17,627 nucleotides of DNA from Lachnospiraceae bacterium (GTDB lineage Bacteria; Bacillota_A; Clostridia; Lachnospirales; Lachnospiraceae). The stretch spans positions 1-17,627 of the forward strand of contig QXWX01000121.1 of NCBI GenBank assembly GCA_009911175.1, in the 5' to 3' direction. Shown here piece after piece: positions 7,804 to 14,383 of this stretch. A program made the translations under genes and the position numbers. The notes beneath the pieces were generated by a model. It made no database searches. It worked only from the letters and a program-made list of their open reading frames with translations, and was not told where the DNA came from. Within the stretch, counting starts at the first letter, position 1. Each line of letters starts with the position of its first letter.

Positions 7804-8686
7804 TCCGGGAAAGGGCAGACATGCCTGCATGCGCGTTCGAAATCACCTGCGTCCTCTGCAGATTCCTGGGCGGTTCCTGAAATTCTGCCTTGTAGGACCT
7901 GGAAAAGGTGGAATAATCCCGGAATCCGGCGGCAAAGCAGGCTTCCGTGATGGGAGTCCCCTCTTCGATCAGATCCCGGGCCAGGAGGAGCCTGCGGTAG
8001 GTGATATAGCTGCCGATGGTATATCCGGTCTCGGCCTTGAACAGGCGCATCATATAATATTTGCTGATAAAAAATATATCCGCGAGGCTGTCAATGTCCA
8101 GGGTATCGGTCAGGTGGGCATGGATGTAGTGCAGGATGGCGATGACCTTGGAGTTGTACCGCTCCGTGTCCAGAAATTCGATCCGTTTCTTCAATGCTGC
8201 CCGATTCAGCTGGATCATGAATTCCAGGAACAGAAGCTGACGGTAGAGGCTGCTGGCGTATTCCGTATCGTGGAAGGACTTTTCCAGACGGTTTGTGATC
8301 TTGAACAGGGAGCTTTTTTCCAGGGAAGGGATCCGAAGTACGTGGGAATGCTCCTCCTTTGCTTTTTGAAAACAAAAGCTCAGGTCATATTCTTCATTTT
8401 TATAATCCGCCATAAAGCCGGGGGAGATATAGACGATGATCCGCTCGTAGGGCACGGAGCTGTCCACCTGGATCCGGTGCAGATCGTTTTTCTCCACCAG
8501 CACGATATCGTAAGGCTCCAGTTCATAAGTCTTTCCTTCTATATAATACTGTACGTTTCCGCGGATAAAGATCGTGATTTTATGAAACTCGTGATAATGG
8601 AATTCATATTCCCTGGCCAGCTGGTCTGTCAGGTGAAAGATGCGGAAATCGCTGTTCAGATAGCCTTTTTTTTCATAGTTTTCCAT
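7799..8686 (-). CDS. AraC-family transcriptional regulator
   Basis: This is a 295-residue regulator. The N-terminal cupin sensor domain shows FHYHEFHK at 29-36, a glycine-containing beta strand and EPYDIVLVEKNDLH around 57-70. The C-terminal double helix-turn-helix shows DSLADIFFISKYYMMRLFK, a GYTIGSYITYRRL linker and GFRDYSTFSRSYKAEF, as in other AraC/XylS proteins. The ATG (complement of 8684-8686) follows GAGGAGG at about 8 bases. The gene converges on cstA and diverges from the dapF-like gene. A minus-strand promoter (8835-8863) gives it a leader of about 140 bases with a hairpin. The ligand is unknown; the targets could be itself and the dapF-like gene, by position. Confidence 0.92.
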   Translation of the reverse strand: MENYEKKGYLNSDFRIFHLTDQLAREYEFHYHEFHKITIFIRGNVQYYIEGKTYELEPYDIVLVEKNDLHRIQVDSSVPYERIIVYISPGFMADYKNEEYDLSFCFQKAKEEHSHVLRIPSLEKSSLFKITNRLEKSFHDTEYASSLYRQLLFLEFMIQLNRAALKKRIEFLDTERYNSKVIAILHYIHAHLTDTLDIDSLADIFFISKYYMMRLFKAETGYTIGSYITYRRLLLARDLIEEGTPITEACFAAGFRDYSTFSRSYKAEFQEPPRNLQRTQVISNAHAGMSALSRK

Positions 8687-8758
8687 GGAAATTCCTCCTC
8701 AAACCGCGGCTTTACCGGCCGGAACTGTGCACAATCCCCTCCGGTTTTGAATACCATC

Positions 8759-8797
8759 GTATGCAGAAAGGCTGCCAGTGGCAGGCTTTCTGTATGT
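8759..8797 (-). other. Hairpin in the leader of the AraC-type gene
   Basis: CAGAAAG (8764-8770) pairs with CTTTCTG (8786-8792), and after one G-G mismatch CTGCC (8772-8776) pairs with GGCAG (8780-8784), with a 3-base loop. Flanking ATG/TAT extends the stem. No T-run follows on either strand, so it is not an intrinsic terminator. It falls inside the predicted 5' untranslated region of the AraC-type gene, where it could affect RNA stability or regulation. Confidence 0.55.
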
Positions 8798-8834
8798 GCC
8801 GCCAAACTGAAAATCGTTCCGTGCAGTCATTTTT

Positions 8835-8863
8835 ATTATATAGCAGGATTTGCAATGTTTAAA
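8835..8863 (-). promoter_or_regulatory. Probable promoter of the AraC-type gene
   Basis: Read on the minus strand, a -35 TTTAAA (8858-8863) and a -10 TATAAT (8835-8840) are 17 bases apart. The -35 matches four of six consensus bases and the -10 is perfect. The transcript would start near 8828. Confidence 0.5.
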
Positions 8864-8896
8864 GCATTTCTTACGTATTATTTGAAAAAAATGCTT
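8862..8896. promoter_or_regulatory. Inverted repeat between divergent promoters, candidate operator
   Basis: AAGCATTT (8862-8869) and AAATGCTT (8889-8896) form a perfect 8-base inverted repeat with 19 bases between. One arm overlaps the -35 of the AraC-type gene; the other abuts the extended -10 of the rightward promoter. That position suits a regulator acting on both promoters, and the adjacent AraC-type protein is the obvious candidate by position. Confidence 0.45.
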
Positions 8897-8904
8897 GCTA
8901 TAAT
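8896..8904 (+). promoter_or_regulatory. Extended -10 promoter for the leader RNA and dapF-like gene
   Basis: TGCTATAAT is a perfect extended -10 element, and TATAAT at 8899-8904 is followed by ATA. The region 17 bases upstream (TATTAT, 8876-8881) is a poor -35, which is usual for extended -10 promoters. Transcription would begin near 8911, 194 bases before the dapF-like start codon. Confidence 0.65.
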
Positions 8905-8910
8905 ATACAA

Positions 8911-9027
8911 AAAGGCAGATTTGGGGCGGTAGAGACTGCGTTTGCGGATGGATCACATTTGGCAGTGTAAAGTATCGAATGAAAAAATGATACGGGAATT
9001 GCCGCATTAAAAATCTGCTTCGCAGAT
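8911..9027 (+). ncRNA. Structured leader RNA, copy A (upstream of dapF-like gene)
   Basis: A closing helix pairs GGCAGATTT (8914-8922) with AAATCTGCT (9011-9019). Inside it are a hairpin GCGGT-AGAG-ACTGC (8926-8939) and a two-part hairpin with GGCAGT (8961-8966)/ATTGCC (8998-9003) and GTATC (8972-8976)/GATAC (8989-8993). This makes a three-way junction starting a few bases after the predicted transcription start. AAATCTGC can instead form a local hairpin with GCAGAT (9013-9027), so the closing helix and this hairpin exclude each other, as in a switch. The 418 bases from 8687 to 9104 contain no supported protein gene; this RNA and the two promoters account for most of them. It resembles the RNA at 13163-13304. 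It matches no riboswitch consensus I know. Confidence 0.5.
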
Positions 9028-9055
9028 GGCGGGCAAGTGGTTACACTCAGCAGGC

Positions 9056-9080
9056 AATCAATTTGCCGCGCAAATTGGTT
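9056..9080 (+). other. Strong hairpin just before the dapF-like ribosome binding site
   Basis: CAATTTGC (9059-9066), loop CGC, GCAAATTG (9070-9077) give eight perfect pairs, extended to eleven by a T-G wobble and two A-T pairs. It ends 10 bases before the AGGGAGG ribosome binding site at 9091. There is no T-run. GGTTACA occurs both before it (9039) and across its end (9077). Confidence 0.6.
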
Positions 9081-9104
9081 ACATTATTTAAGGGAGGTAT
9101 GACG

Positions 9105-9962
9105 ATGAAAACTGTAGTAGAACGCTATCATGGGCTGGGTAATGATTATCTGGTATTTGATCCGAATAAAAATGAGCTGAAGCTGAATCAGAAAAATGCG
9201 GCGATGCTCTGCAACCGGAATCTGGGACTGGGCTCCGACGGAATCCTGGAAGGGCCGTTTATCGGGGAGAAGCACATGTCCCTTAAGATCTGGAATCCGG
9301 ACGGGAGCATTGCGGAGAAGAGCGGAAACGGGGTGCGCATTTTTGCAAAATATCTGAAAGACGCAGGATATGTGCAGAAGAAAAAATATCATCTGCAGAC
9401 AGACGGCGGGATGGTGGAGATCGCTTATCTGAACGAGGACGGAAGCAGGCTGCGCGTTTCTATGGGCAGGCTGTCCTTCTGGAGCGACGAGATTCCGGTG
9501 ACCGGGGAACGCAGGGAAGTGATCAATGAAGACATGGTATTTGGAAATATGTTCTATCCGGCAACCTGCGTCTCGGTGGGGAACCCCCACTGTGTCATTC
9601 CCATGGATGAGATCTCGGAAGAACTGGCGCGGAAGATTGGAAGCGTCTCCGAGACGGCAAGATATTTCCCGGAGCGGGTGAATACGGAGATCATGAAGGT
9701 CATAGACAATACCAATATCGCGATCGAGACATTTGAGCGGGGCGCCGGCTATACCATGGCAAACGGAACCGGAGCCTGCGCGGCGGCGGGTGTGGCATAT
9801 AAGCTGGGGCTGACGGGCAATAAGGTGATTGTCCATATGCCGGGCGGAAATCTGCAGATCGAGATTGACAACGACTGGGAGACCTATATGACCGGAGATG
9901 TATTCTATGTGGCGAAGATCAGCCTGAGCAGTGAATTTACGGAAAAGCTCCGGGCGTTATGA
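9105..9962 (+). CDS. DapF-like protein lacking both catalytic cysteines
   Basis: The 285-residue product has the two-lobed diaminopimelate epimerase fold from end to end: YHGLGNDYLVFD at 8-19, WNPDGS at 63-68, GNPHCVIPMDE around 159-169, FERGAG at 210-215, GTGACAA at 221-227 and MPGGNLQIE near 245-253. In characterised DapF, two cysteines (73 and 217 in Haemophilus influenzae) act as the acid/base pair, in CGNG and ACGTGACA. Here these read KSGNG with Ser73 and MANGTG with Asn220, so both are replaced; the Glu usually found in GETLAC is Tyr216. Canonical epimerisation therefore looks unlikely. Cys36, Cys155, Cys163 and Cys225 remain elsewhere. ATG 9105 lies 7 bases after AGGGAGG; ATG 9099 is too close. 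Homologues with this type of active site may form a separate subfamily, often annotated dapF. Function unknown. Confidence 0.85.
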   Translation: MKTVVERYHGLGNDYLVFDPNKNELKLNQKNAAMLCNRNLGLGSDGILEGPFIGEKHMSLKIWNPDGSIAEKSGNGVRIFAKYLKDAGYVQKKKYHLQTDGGMVEIAYLNEDGSRLRVSMGRLSFWSDEIPVTGERREVINEDMVFGNMFYPATCVSVGNPHCVIPMDEISEELARKIGSVSETARYFPERVNTEIMKVIDNTNIAIETFERGAGYTMANGTGACAAAGVAYKLGLTGNKVIVHMPGGNLQIEIDNDWETYMTGDVFYVAKISLSSEFTEKLRAL

Positions 9963-9980
9963 GAGGAATGAATGGGTTGC

Positions 9981-10034
9981 ATTGGCCGGATGCGGTTACT
10001 CACACCCTGACCAATCACCACGCTGATTGGCCGG
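9981..10034 (+). repeat. Direct repeat and hairpin downstream of the dapF-like gene
   Basis: ATTGGCCGG occurs at 9981-9989 and 10026-10034, both followed closely by GGATGC or GATGC. Between them, CCAATCA (10011-10017) and TGATTGG (10024-10030) form a 7-base hairpin. The string GGTTAC, CAATCA, ATTGG (9994-10030) parallels the same order upstream of the gene at 9039-9078, so the gene is flanked by similar small structures. Confidence 0.45.
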
Positions 10035-10040
10035 GAGGAT

Positions 10041-10083
10041 GCACAAAAAAGAATCTCTTGTTGCAGAGATTCTTTTTTTGTGC
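10041..10083. terminator. Bidirectional-looking terminator after the dapF-like gene
   Basis: GAATCTCT (10051-10058) pairs with AGAGATTC (10065-10072) around TGTTGC. It is extended by A6 against T7 and then GCAC (10041-10044) against GTGC (10080-10083). The T-run serves plus-strand transcripts, and the A-run would serve minus-strand ones. It closes the dapF-like unit. Confidence 0.9.
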
Positions 10084-10210
10084 TACCATGGCTATAACAA
10101 TTCGAAAGATATGGGACTGTTAAGAATTAATTTTGCATGGAGGCAGCACAAGAAGATTCAGATAAATCAGATGCAAAGATTCATTCTTTCACAGTTCCGA
10201 GGGAGAATAT

Positions 10211-10588
10211 ATGCTGATTGAGATAGATTTTAACAGTGACGAGGCGATTTATATCCAGCTTCGAAATCAGATCATTCTGGGAATTGCGACTTCGATGTTT
10301 CAGGAGGGGGATTCCCTGCCTTCGGTCCGCCAGCTTGCGGAGACCATCGGAGTGAATATGCACACGGTCAATAAGGCTTATGCCGTATTGAAGCAGGAGG
10401 GCTTCATCAGCCTGGACAAGAGACGGGGCGCGGTGATCTGCGTGGATATTGACAAGATCAAGGCGCTGGAAGAGATGCGGGAGCAGCTTCGGCTCGTACT
10501 GGCGAAGGGCTGCTGCAAGAACATTACCAGGGAAGAGGTGCATGCGCTGGTGGATGATCTTTTTGACACCTACTCAGGGATGATCTGA
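10211..10588 (+). CDS. GntR-family repressor, YtrA type
   Basis: This is a short 125-residue regulator. An N-terminal winged helix-turn-helix (about 10-75) shows IYIQLRNQIILGI, LPSVRQLAETIGVN, HTVNKAYAVLKQEG and a GAVI wing. A C-terminal helix of about 50 residues follows, without a large ligand-binding domain. That size and layout are typical of the YtrA subfamily, which often represses adjacent ABC-transporter genes. Here no ABC transporter follows; clpC does, 100 bases downstream. ATG 10211 has AGGGAG 5 bases upstream. The 127-base upstream region (10084-10210) has a repeated AAGATTCA that could be part of an operator. I see no convincing -35/-10 pair there. Confidence 0.88.
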   Translation: MLIEIDFNSDEAIYIQLRNQIILGIATSMFQEGDSLPSVRQLAETIGVNMHTVNKAYAVLKQEGFISLDKRRGAVICVDIDKIKALEEMREQLRLVLAKGCCKNITREEVHALVDDLFDTYSGMI

Positions 10589-10592
10589 GAAG

Positions 10593-10636
10593 AAAGGCAA
10601 ACGCGGAATATATACTGCGTGCCAGATCGTGCCTTT
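10593..10636 (+). other. Nested stem between the GntR gene and clpC
   Basis: AAAGGCA (10593-10599) pairs with TGCCTTT (10630-10636) and encloses CGCGG (10602-10606)/CTGCG (10615-10619, one wobble). Only four T residues end the outer stem, so it is at best a weak terminator. It may partly separate clpC from the regulator or act as a processing site. Confidence 0.35.
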
Positions 10637-10688
10637 TGGCCGTGTATGCACCGAGAGCACTGCATTATGATTATATAGGGAGGAATTT

Positions 10689-13130
10689 ATGCGGAATCAA
10701 TATACAAGACAGGCAGAGAATGTCATCAATTATGCGGAAATGTCCGCAAAGGAAAAGAAGCATCCATATATTGGAACAGAGCATCTTCTGTTGGGGCTCT
10801 GCAAGGAAGTGACCGGAGTGGCTGGACAGGTTCTTGCAAAGCACGGGGTGACGGAGGAAAAGCTTCTGCAGCTCATGGATGAGCTGATCGTACCGGCCGC
10901 AGAGGAGCCGATCACGCAGCGCCCGCAGAAAAGCCCGAGGTTTCAGTATATCCTGGAAGACAGCCTGCGGGAGGCAGGGCATTTCCATATGGATAAGATC
11001 GGAACAGAGCATCTGCTGCTGGCCATCATCCACGATGCGGATTGCGTGGCGGCCCGGATCCTGACTACGCTGAATGTGAATATCCAGAAGGTGGTTCAGG
11101 ATATCCTGTTCGCGGCAGGGATGGATCCCAGAAGCTATCAGGAGGAGCTCCAGGACGACAGAGGCAGGAACGGTGCGGTGGAGCAGTTCTGTAAGGACAT
11201 GACGGCAGAAGCGGAGGACGGTAAGCTGGATCCGGTCATTGGACGGGAAGAAGAGATCTTCCGGCTGATGCAGGTCTTAAGCAGGCGCACGAAGAACAAT
11301 CCCTGCCTGGTAGGCGAGCCGGGGGTAGGCAAGACAGCGGTCCTGGAAGGGCTGGCGCAGCGTCTGGCCTCGGATATGGTGCCGGAAAGCATGAAAGGAA
11401 AGCGGATCTATACGCTGGACCTGCCCGGACTGATCGCAGGCTCCAAGTACCGTGGAGAATTTGAAGAGCGGATGAAGGCACTGATCTCGGAAGTGGAGTC
11501 AGATCCCAATGTGATTCTGTTCATGGATGAGCTTCATACGATGATCGGCGCCGGCGGCGCAGAGGGCGCCATGGATGCCTCCAACATCCTCAAGCCCGCG
11601 CTGGCAAGAGGGGAGCTGCAGATGATCGGAGCCACCACTCTGACGGAATACCGAAAATACATTGAAAAGGATGCGGCACTGGAACGGCGTTTCCAGCCGG
11701 TTACGATCGAAGAGCCTACCAAGACCCACTGTCTGGAGATCCTGGAGGGCTTAAAGGAAAAATACGAAACCCATCACCGGGTCACCATTGGAAAGGATGC
11801 CCTGGAAGCGGCCGTACACATGTCGGAGCGCTATATTACGGATCGTAACCTCCCGGATAAGGCCATTGATGTGCTGGATGAGACCTGCTCCAAGGTCAGC
11901 CTGAAGGGCTACAAGGTTCCAGAGAATCTCTCCAAGCTGGAGGACTCCCTGAAAGAGCTGATCCGGCAGAAGGAAGAGAGCATCATGGCCGGTGATTTTA
12001 CGGAGGCACATCTGATCCAGAAGGAGCAGCAGGCGGTGGAGAAGAAGATCGACGCCACGCGGAAGCGTTTTGATAAGAAAAATGAGTCTCAGCATCCGGT
12101 CATAACGGAACAGGATATCGCGGAGGTGGTGTCCGCATGGACCAAGATCCCGGTGTCCAAGTTGGAGGAAAGCGATACCCAGCGGCTGAACAAGCTGGAA
12201 AAGGAACTCCACAGGCGGGTCATCGGCCAGGACGAGGCAGTCAGCGCGGTGGCAAGGGCTGTAAAGCGGGGGCGTACCGGTTTGAAGGATCCCAGAAGGC
12301 CCATCGGTTCCTTCCTGTTTTTAGGTCCTACAGGCGTAGGGAAGACGGAGCTGTCCAAAGCGCTTGCGGAGGCTTTATTTGGAAACGAAGATTCCATGAT
12401 CCGGGTAGACATGTCCGAATATATGGAGAAGCATTCCGTTGCAAAGATGATCGGGGCGCCTCCCGGATATGTGGGACATGGGGACGGCGGCCAGCTCAGC
12501 GACCGGGTTCGTACCCATCCTTATTCAGTGGTGCTTTTTGACGAGGTGGAAAAGGCGCATCCGGATGTGTTCAATATCCTTCTGCAGGTGCTGGATGACG
12601 GACATATCACGGATTCCCAGGGAAGAAAGGTGGATTTCAGCAATACGGTCATCATCATGACCTCCAATGCCGGGGCCAAGGCCATCATCGACCCGAAGAA
12701 GCTGGGATTTGCCGTGAAGGAGGACAAAAAGAGCGACTACGAGCGGATGAAGCAGAACGTAATGAGCGAAGTGAAGCTGATCTTCCGTCCGGAATTCTTA
12801 AACCGGATCGATGAGATCATTGTTTTCCATCCGCTGGATAAAACCCATATGAAGCAGATTGTGACCCTGATGGTCAAAGAGTTTACAGCCCGGCTGAAGG
12901 AGCAGATGAACATCACGCTGACCCTGCGGGAATCCGCAAAGGCCCATATCGTAGAAAAAGGAACCGACGCAAAATACGGGGCACGTCCCTTGCGGCGCGC
13001 GATGCAGACCGAGCTGGAGGATAAGCTGGCCGAAGCCATCTTGACCGGAGAAGTAACTCCTGGCACCCAGGTAGAAGCCGGAATAGCCAAAAAGGAGATT
13101 AAATTTTATCCAAAACAAATAAATGAGTAG
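10689..13130 (+). CDS. clpC: ATP-dependent Clp protease ATPase subunit ClpC
   Basis: This class I Hsp100 unfoldase feeds substrates to ClpP. The 813 residues match ClpC length. The N domain has two repeats, each with [11 protein letters not shown]-1 has Walker A GEPGVGKT (209-216) and Walker B LFMDE near 277-281. A middle coiled-coil/UVR-like segment (about 414-465) contains [18 protein letters not shown]-2 has Walker A GPTGVGKT (546-553), Walker B VLFDE near 615-619 and the ClpP-docking loop LGF at 672-674. ATG 10689 follows AGGGAGG closely. In many Firmicutes clpC sits with ctsR, mcsA and mcsB. None is here, and I see no CtsR-type direct repeat upstream, so control probably differs. No clear terminator follows; a promoter for the next gene lies just past the stop. 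Confidence 0.97.
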   Translation: MRNQYTRQAENVINYAEMSAKEKKHPYIGTEHLLLGLCKEVTGVAGQVLAKHGVTEEKLLQLMDELIVPAAEEPITQRPQKSPRFQYILEDSLREAGHFHMDKIGTEHLLLAIIHDADCVAARILTTLNVNIQKVVQDILFAAGMDPRSYQEELQDDRGRNGAVEQFCKDMTAEAEDGKLDPVIGREEEIFRLMQVLSRRTKNNPCLVGEPGVGKTAVLEGLAQRLASDMVPESMKGKRIYTLDLPGLIAGSKYRGEFEERMKALISEVESDPNVILFMDELHTMIGAGGAEGAMDASNILKPALARGELQMIGATTLTEYRKYIEKDAALERRFQPVTIEEPTKTHCLEILEGLKEKYETHHRVTIGKDALEAAVHMSERYITDRNLPDKAIDVLDETCSKVSLKGYKVPENLSKLEDSLKELIRQKEESIMAGDFTEAHLIQKEQQAVEKKIDATRKRFDKKNESQHPVITEQDIAEVVSAWTKIPVSKLEESDTQRLNKLEKELHRRVIGQDEAVSAVARAVKRGRTGLKDPRRPIGSFLFLGPTGVGKTELSKALAEALFGNEDSMIRVDMSEYMEKHSVAKMIGAPPGYVGHGDGGQLSDRVRTHPYSVVLFDEVEKAHPDVFNILLQVLDDGHITDSQGRKVDFSNTVIIMTSNAGAKAIIDPKKLGFAVKEDKKSDYERMKQNVMSEVKLIFRPEFLNRIDEIIVFHPLDKTHMKQIVTLMVKEFTARLKEQMNITLTLRESAKAHIVEKGTDAKYGARPLRRAMQTELEDKLAEAILTGEVTPGTQVEAGIAKKEIKFYPKQINE

Positions 13131-13156
13131 AAAATACGGACGGAATATTATATAAT
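13128..13156 (+). promoter_or_regulatory. Promoter of the second structured RNA
   Basis: TAGAAA (13128-13133, four of six consensus bases) and a perfect TATAAT (13151-13156) are 17 bases apart. The -35 overlaps the clpC stop codon. TATAATATA and a GGCAG about a dozen bases downstream are also found at the other RNA (8899 onward). Transcription would start near 13163. Confidence 0.6.
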
Positions 13157-13162
13157 ATAGAC

Positions 13163-13304
13163 AACAGGCAGCGGCAGCAGACGCAGGAGTGCGTTAGCAC
13201 GGCTTTTGCGAATGGATGAGCAGGTTGGAGGCTCCTTAGAGCATCCAACCGTACAGTTTTACGGACAATACAAAAAAGTAGACAGTCTTGTCCGGAACCG
13301 CTGC
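13163..13304 (+). ncRNA. Structured RNA, copy B (leader of the 137-residue protein gene)
   Basis: All helices nest without conflict. The closing helix is GCAGCGG (13168-13174)/CCGCTGC (13298-13304). A second arm has CGCA (13182-13185)/TGCG (13207-13210) around GTGC-GTTA-GCAC (13189-13200). A third has GGTTGGA (13223-13229)/TCCAACC (13244-13250) with GCTC-CTTA-GAGC inside. A fourth has CGGACA (13262-13267)/TGTCCG (13289-13294). This four-way-junction-like fold begins 5 bases after the predicted start site and ends 46 bases before the next start codon. The segment TTTGCGAATGGATGA (13205-13219) matches TTTGCGGATGGATCA (8941-8955) in copy A, between the same two arms. There is no terminator after it, so a leader role is likeliest. 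It is no family I can name. Confidence 0.55.
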
Positions 13305-13350
13305 GATACACAATATAAGTTTTTCTTAAAATACCCAGGAGGACATTGAC

Positions 13351-13764
13351 ATGGCAAGAGTAGAAGAATTGTTACGTACGGAAAAGGATGGGACGATCAG
13401 CTTTGGAGATTACACACTGGCATCGAAGACAAAGCTGGATAATTTCGAATTTGAAGGCGATCTTTATAAAGTAAAAACATTTTCAGAAATCACCAAGCTG
13501 GAAAGGAACGGCATGTTCGTGTACGAATCCGTCCCGGGCAGCGCGGTGGAGAACTTCAAGGCAACCGATACAGAGGTGAATTTCCAGATCTCCGCTCCGG
13601 AGGACGTGAACTTTACGCTGGAGCTGCAGCCCGAGAGTGAGTATGAGGTGCTGATCGGCGGCGCGTCGGCAGGGAAGATGAACACAAACTTAAGCGGAAA
13701 ATTGAGCGTCAGCGTTGAGCTGGGGGGAGATGAGAGTACGGAGGTCAGGATTGTGAAGATGTAG
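13351..13764 (+). CDS. Conserved protein of unknown function
   Basis: The 137-residue product has no signal peptide or membrane helix. It starts MARVEELLRTEKDGTISFG and then alternates short polar and hydrophobic stretches typical of an all-beta protein. FVYESVPGSAVENF lies mid-protein, and a C-terminal part reads NLSGKLSVSVELGG. It is acidic overall. Similar proteins seem common in Lachnospiraceae, where I recall an 'endosialidase' label of doubtful meaning; no catalytic motif supports that. ATG 13351 has AGGAGG upstream. It stands alone behind its own promoter and a folded leader RNA, which suggests RNA-level control. hicA begins 16 bases after it, with a lower-GC composition. Confidence 0.8.
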   Translation: MARVEELLRTEKDGTISFGDYTLASKTKLDNFEFEGDLYKVKTFSEITKLERNGMFVYESVPGSAVENFKATDTEVNFQISAPEDVNFTLELQPESEYEVLIGGASAGKMNTNLSGKLSVSVELGGDESTEVRIVKM

Positions 13765-13780
13765 AGGGGAGCCAATCTGT

Positions 13781-14020
13781 ATGAACCAAAAGACGTATAA
13801 TGATGTTATGAGCGGAAAAAGTGATAATAATATCCGCTTTAATGATTTTCGCAATTTAATTGTAGATTTGGGGTTTGATTTTATTCGTCAAAATGGTTCA
13901 CATATGCAATATTTTCATCGTGAACTCAAGGCTTTCATGAATATTCAAAAGGATGGGGCGAAAGCTAAGGGCTATGAAGTAAGACAACTTAGAAAGATTA
14001 TGTTGAAATATGGATTATAG
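13781..14020 (+). CDS. hicA: HicA-type mRNA interferase toxin
   Basis: The 79-residue product fits the HicA double-stranded-RNA-binding-like fold. After an N-terminal extension, LGFDFIRQNGSHMQYFH contains the catalytic His41 in GSH. A basic KAKGYEVRQLRKIM tail forms the last helix. HicA toxins cleave mRNA and are neutralised by HicB. AGGGGAG lies about 10 bases before ATG 13781. It precedes hicB with 10 bases between, in the usual toxin-antitoxin order. The gene is clearly more AT-rich than clpC or the gene before it, which fits acquisition by transfer. The N-terminal 20 residues are slightly longer than in the shortest HicA proteins. Confidence 0.87.
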   Translation: MNQKTYNDVMSGKSDNNIRFNDFRNLIVDLGFDFIRQNGSHMQYFHRELKAFMNIQKDGAKAKGYEVRQLRKIMLKYGL

Positions 14021-14030
14021 AGGTGATAAA

Positions 14031-14243
14031 ATGTCAAAATATTCTGTGTTGATTCAATATGATAATATTGATGATATTTATGTGGCAAGCATTCCGGAAC
14101 TACAGGGGTGTATGGCGCATGGGAGGACACAGGAGGAAGCGTTCAGGGAAGTGAATATTGTACGGGATATGTGGATAGAGACAGCAAAGGAAGAGGGAGT
14201 ACCGATTCCGGAACCTGCATTATTTAACGATATAGTGGTTTAG
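14031..14243 (+). CDS. hicB: HicB-type antitoxin, short form
   Basis: The 70-residue product shows the HicB partial RNase-H-like fold: YSVLIQYDNIDDIYVASIPE, LQGCMAHGRTQEEAFREV and a helix ending in WIETAKEEGVPIPEP. HicB binds and blocks HicA. Many HicB proteins carry a C-terminal helix-turn-helix or ribbon-helix-helix domain that represses the operon. This one ends right after the core, so autoregulation would need another factor. ATG 14031 is chosen because AGGTG lies 5 bases before it; ATG 14010 overlaps the hicA end and adds non-family residues. A terminator follows. Confidence 0.87.
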   Translation: MSKYSVLIQYDNIDDIYVASIPELQGCMAHGRTQEEAFREVNIVRDMWIETAKEEGVPIPEPALFNDIVV

Positions 14244-14274
14244 GATTTAAAAGGCGTGGAGCATAGGATAATGA

Positions 14275-14297
14275 AAAAGGCTTTACGCCTTTTCTAT
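14275..14297 (+). terminator. Terminator after hicAB
   Basis: AAAAGGC (14275-14281), loop TTTAC, GCCTTTT (14287-14293), then CTATATA. A longer alternative pairs AAAAGGCGT (14249-14257) with ACGCCTTTT (14285-14293). Either form ends the hicAB transcript. Confidence 0.75.
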
Positions 14298-14383
14298 ATA
14301 TGATGATGCGTGGGCCAAAGATTGGGGTTATAGATGCGGGAAATTGAGGAAACGTCGATTTAGAAAGGAGTGTGCCGGCAAGA

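Noticed and set aside
6988..7830. A 280-codon minus-strand open frame under cstA
   Set aside because: Composition is rich in His, Gln and Arg as expected of an antisense shadow, while cstA on the plus strand matches its family throughout.
7829..8932. A 367-codon open frame on the plus strand opposite the AraC-type gene
   Set aside because: It is a mirror of the AraC coding strand, has no family resemblance and runs through the divergent promoters and leader region.
10027..10221. A 64-codon open frame after the dapF-like gene
   Set aside because: It runs through the strong terminator at 10041-10083, has no convincing ribosome binding site and overlaps the GntR start.
13226..13238. Resemblance of AGGCTCCT to the start of the M-box magnesium riboswitch
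   Set aside because: Only a few bases match. The rest of the M-box core is missing and the segment is explained by the GGTTGGA hairpin.
13285..13305. T-box-like string GGAACCGC near the end of RNA copy B
   Set aside because: The full T-box motif, a specifier loop and a following terminator are not seen, and the downstream gene is not a tRNA- or amino-acid-related gene.
13212..13349. A 45-codon frame starting in the TTTGCGAATGGAT core of RNA copy B, and a 20-codon frame in copy A (8947-9009)
   Set aside because: Both begin at the same ATGGAT but have no ribosome binding site. The peptides are unrelated and the lengths are expected by chance; compensating helices explain the conservation better.
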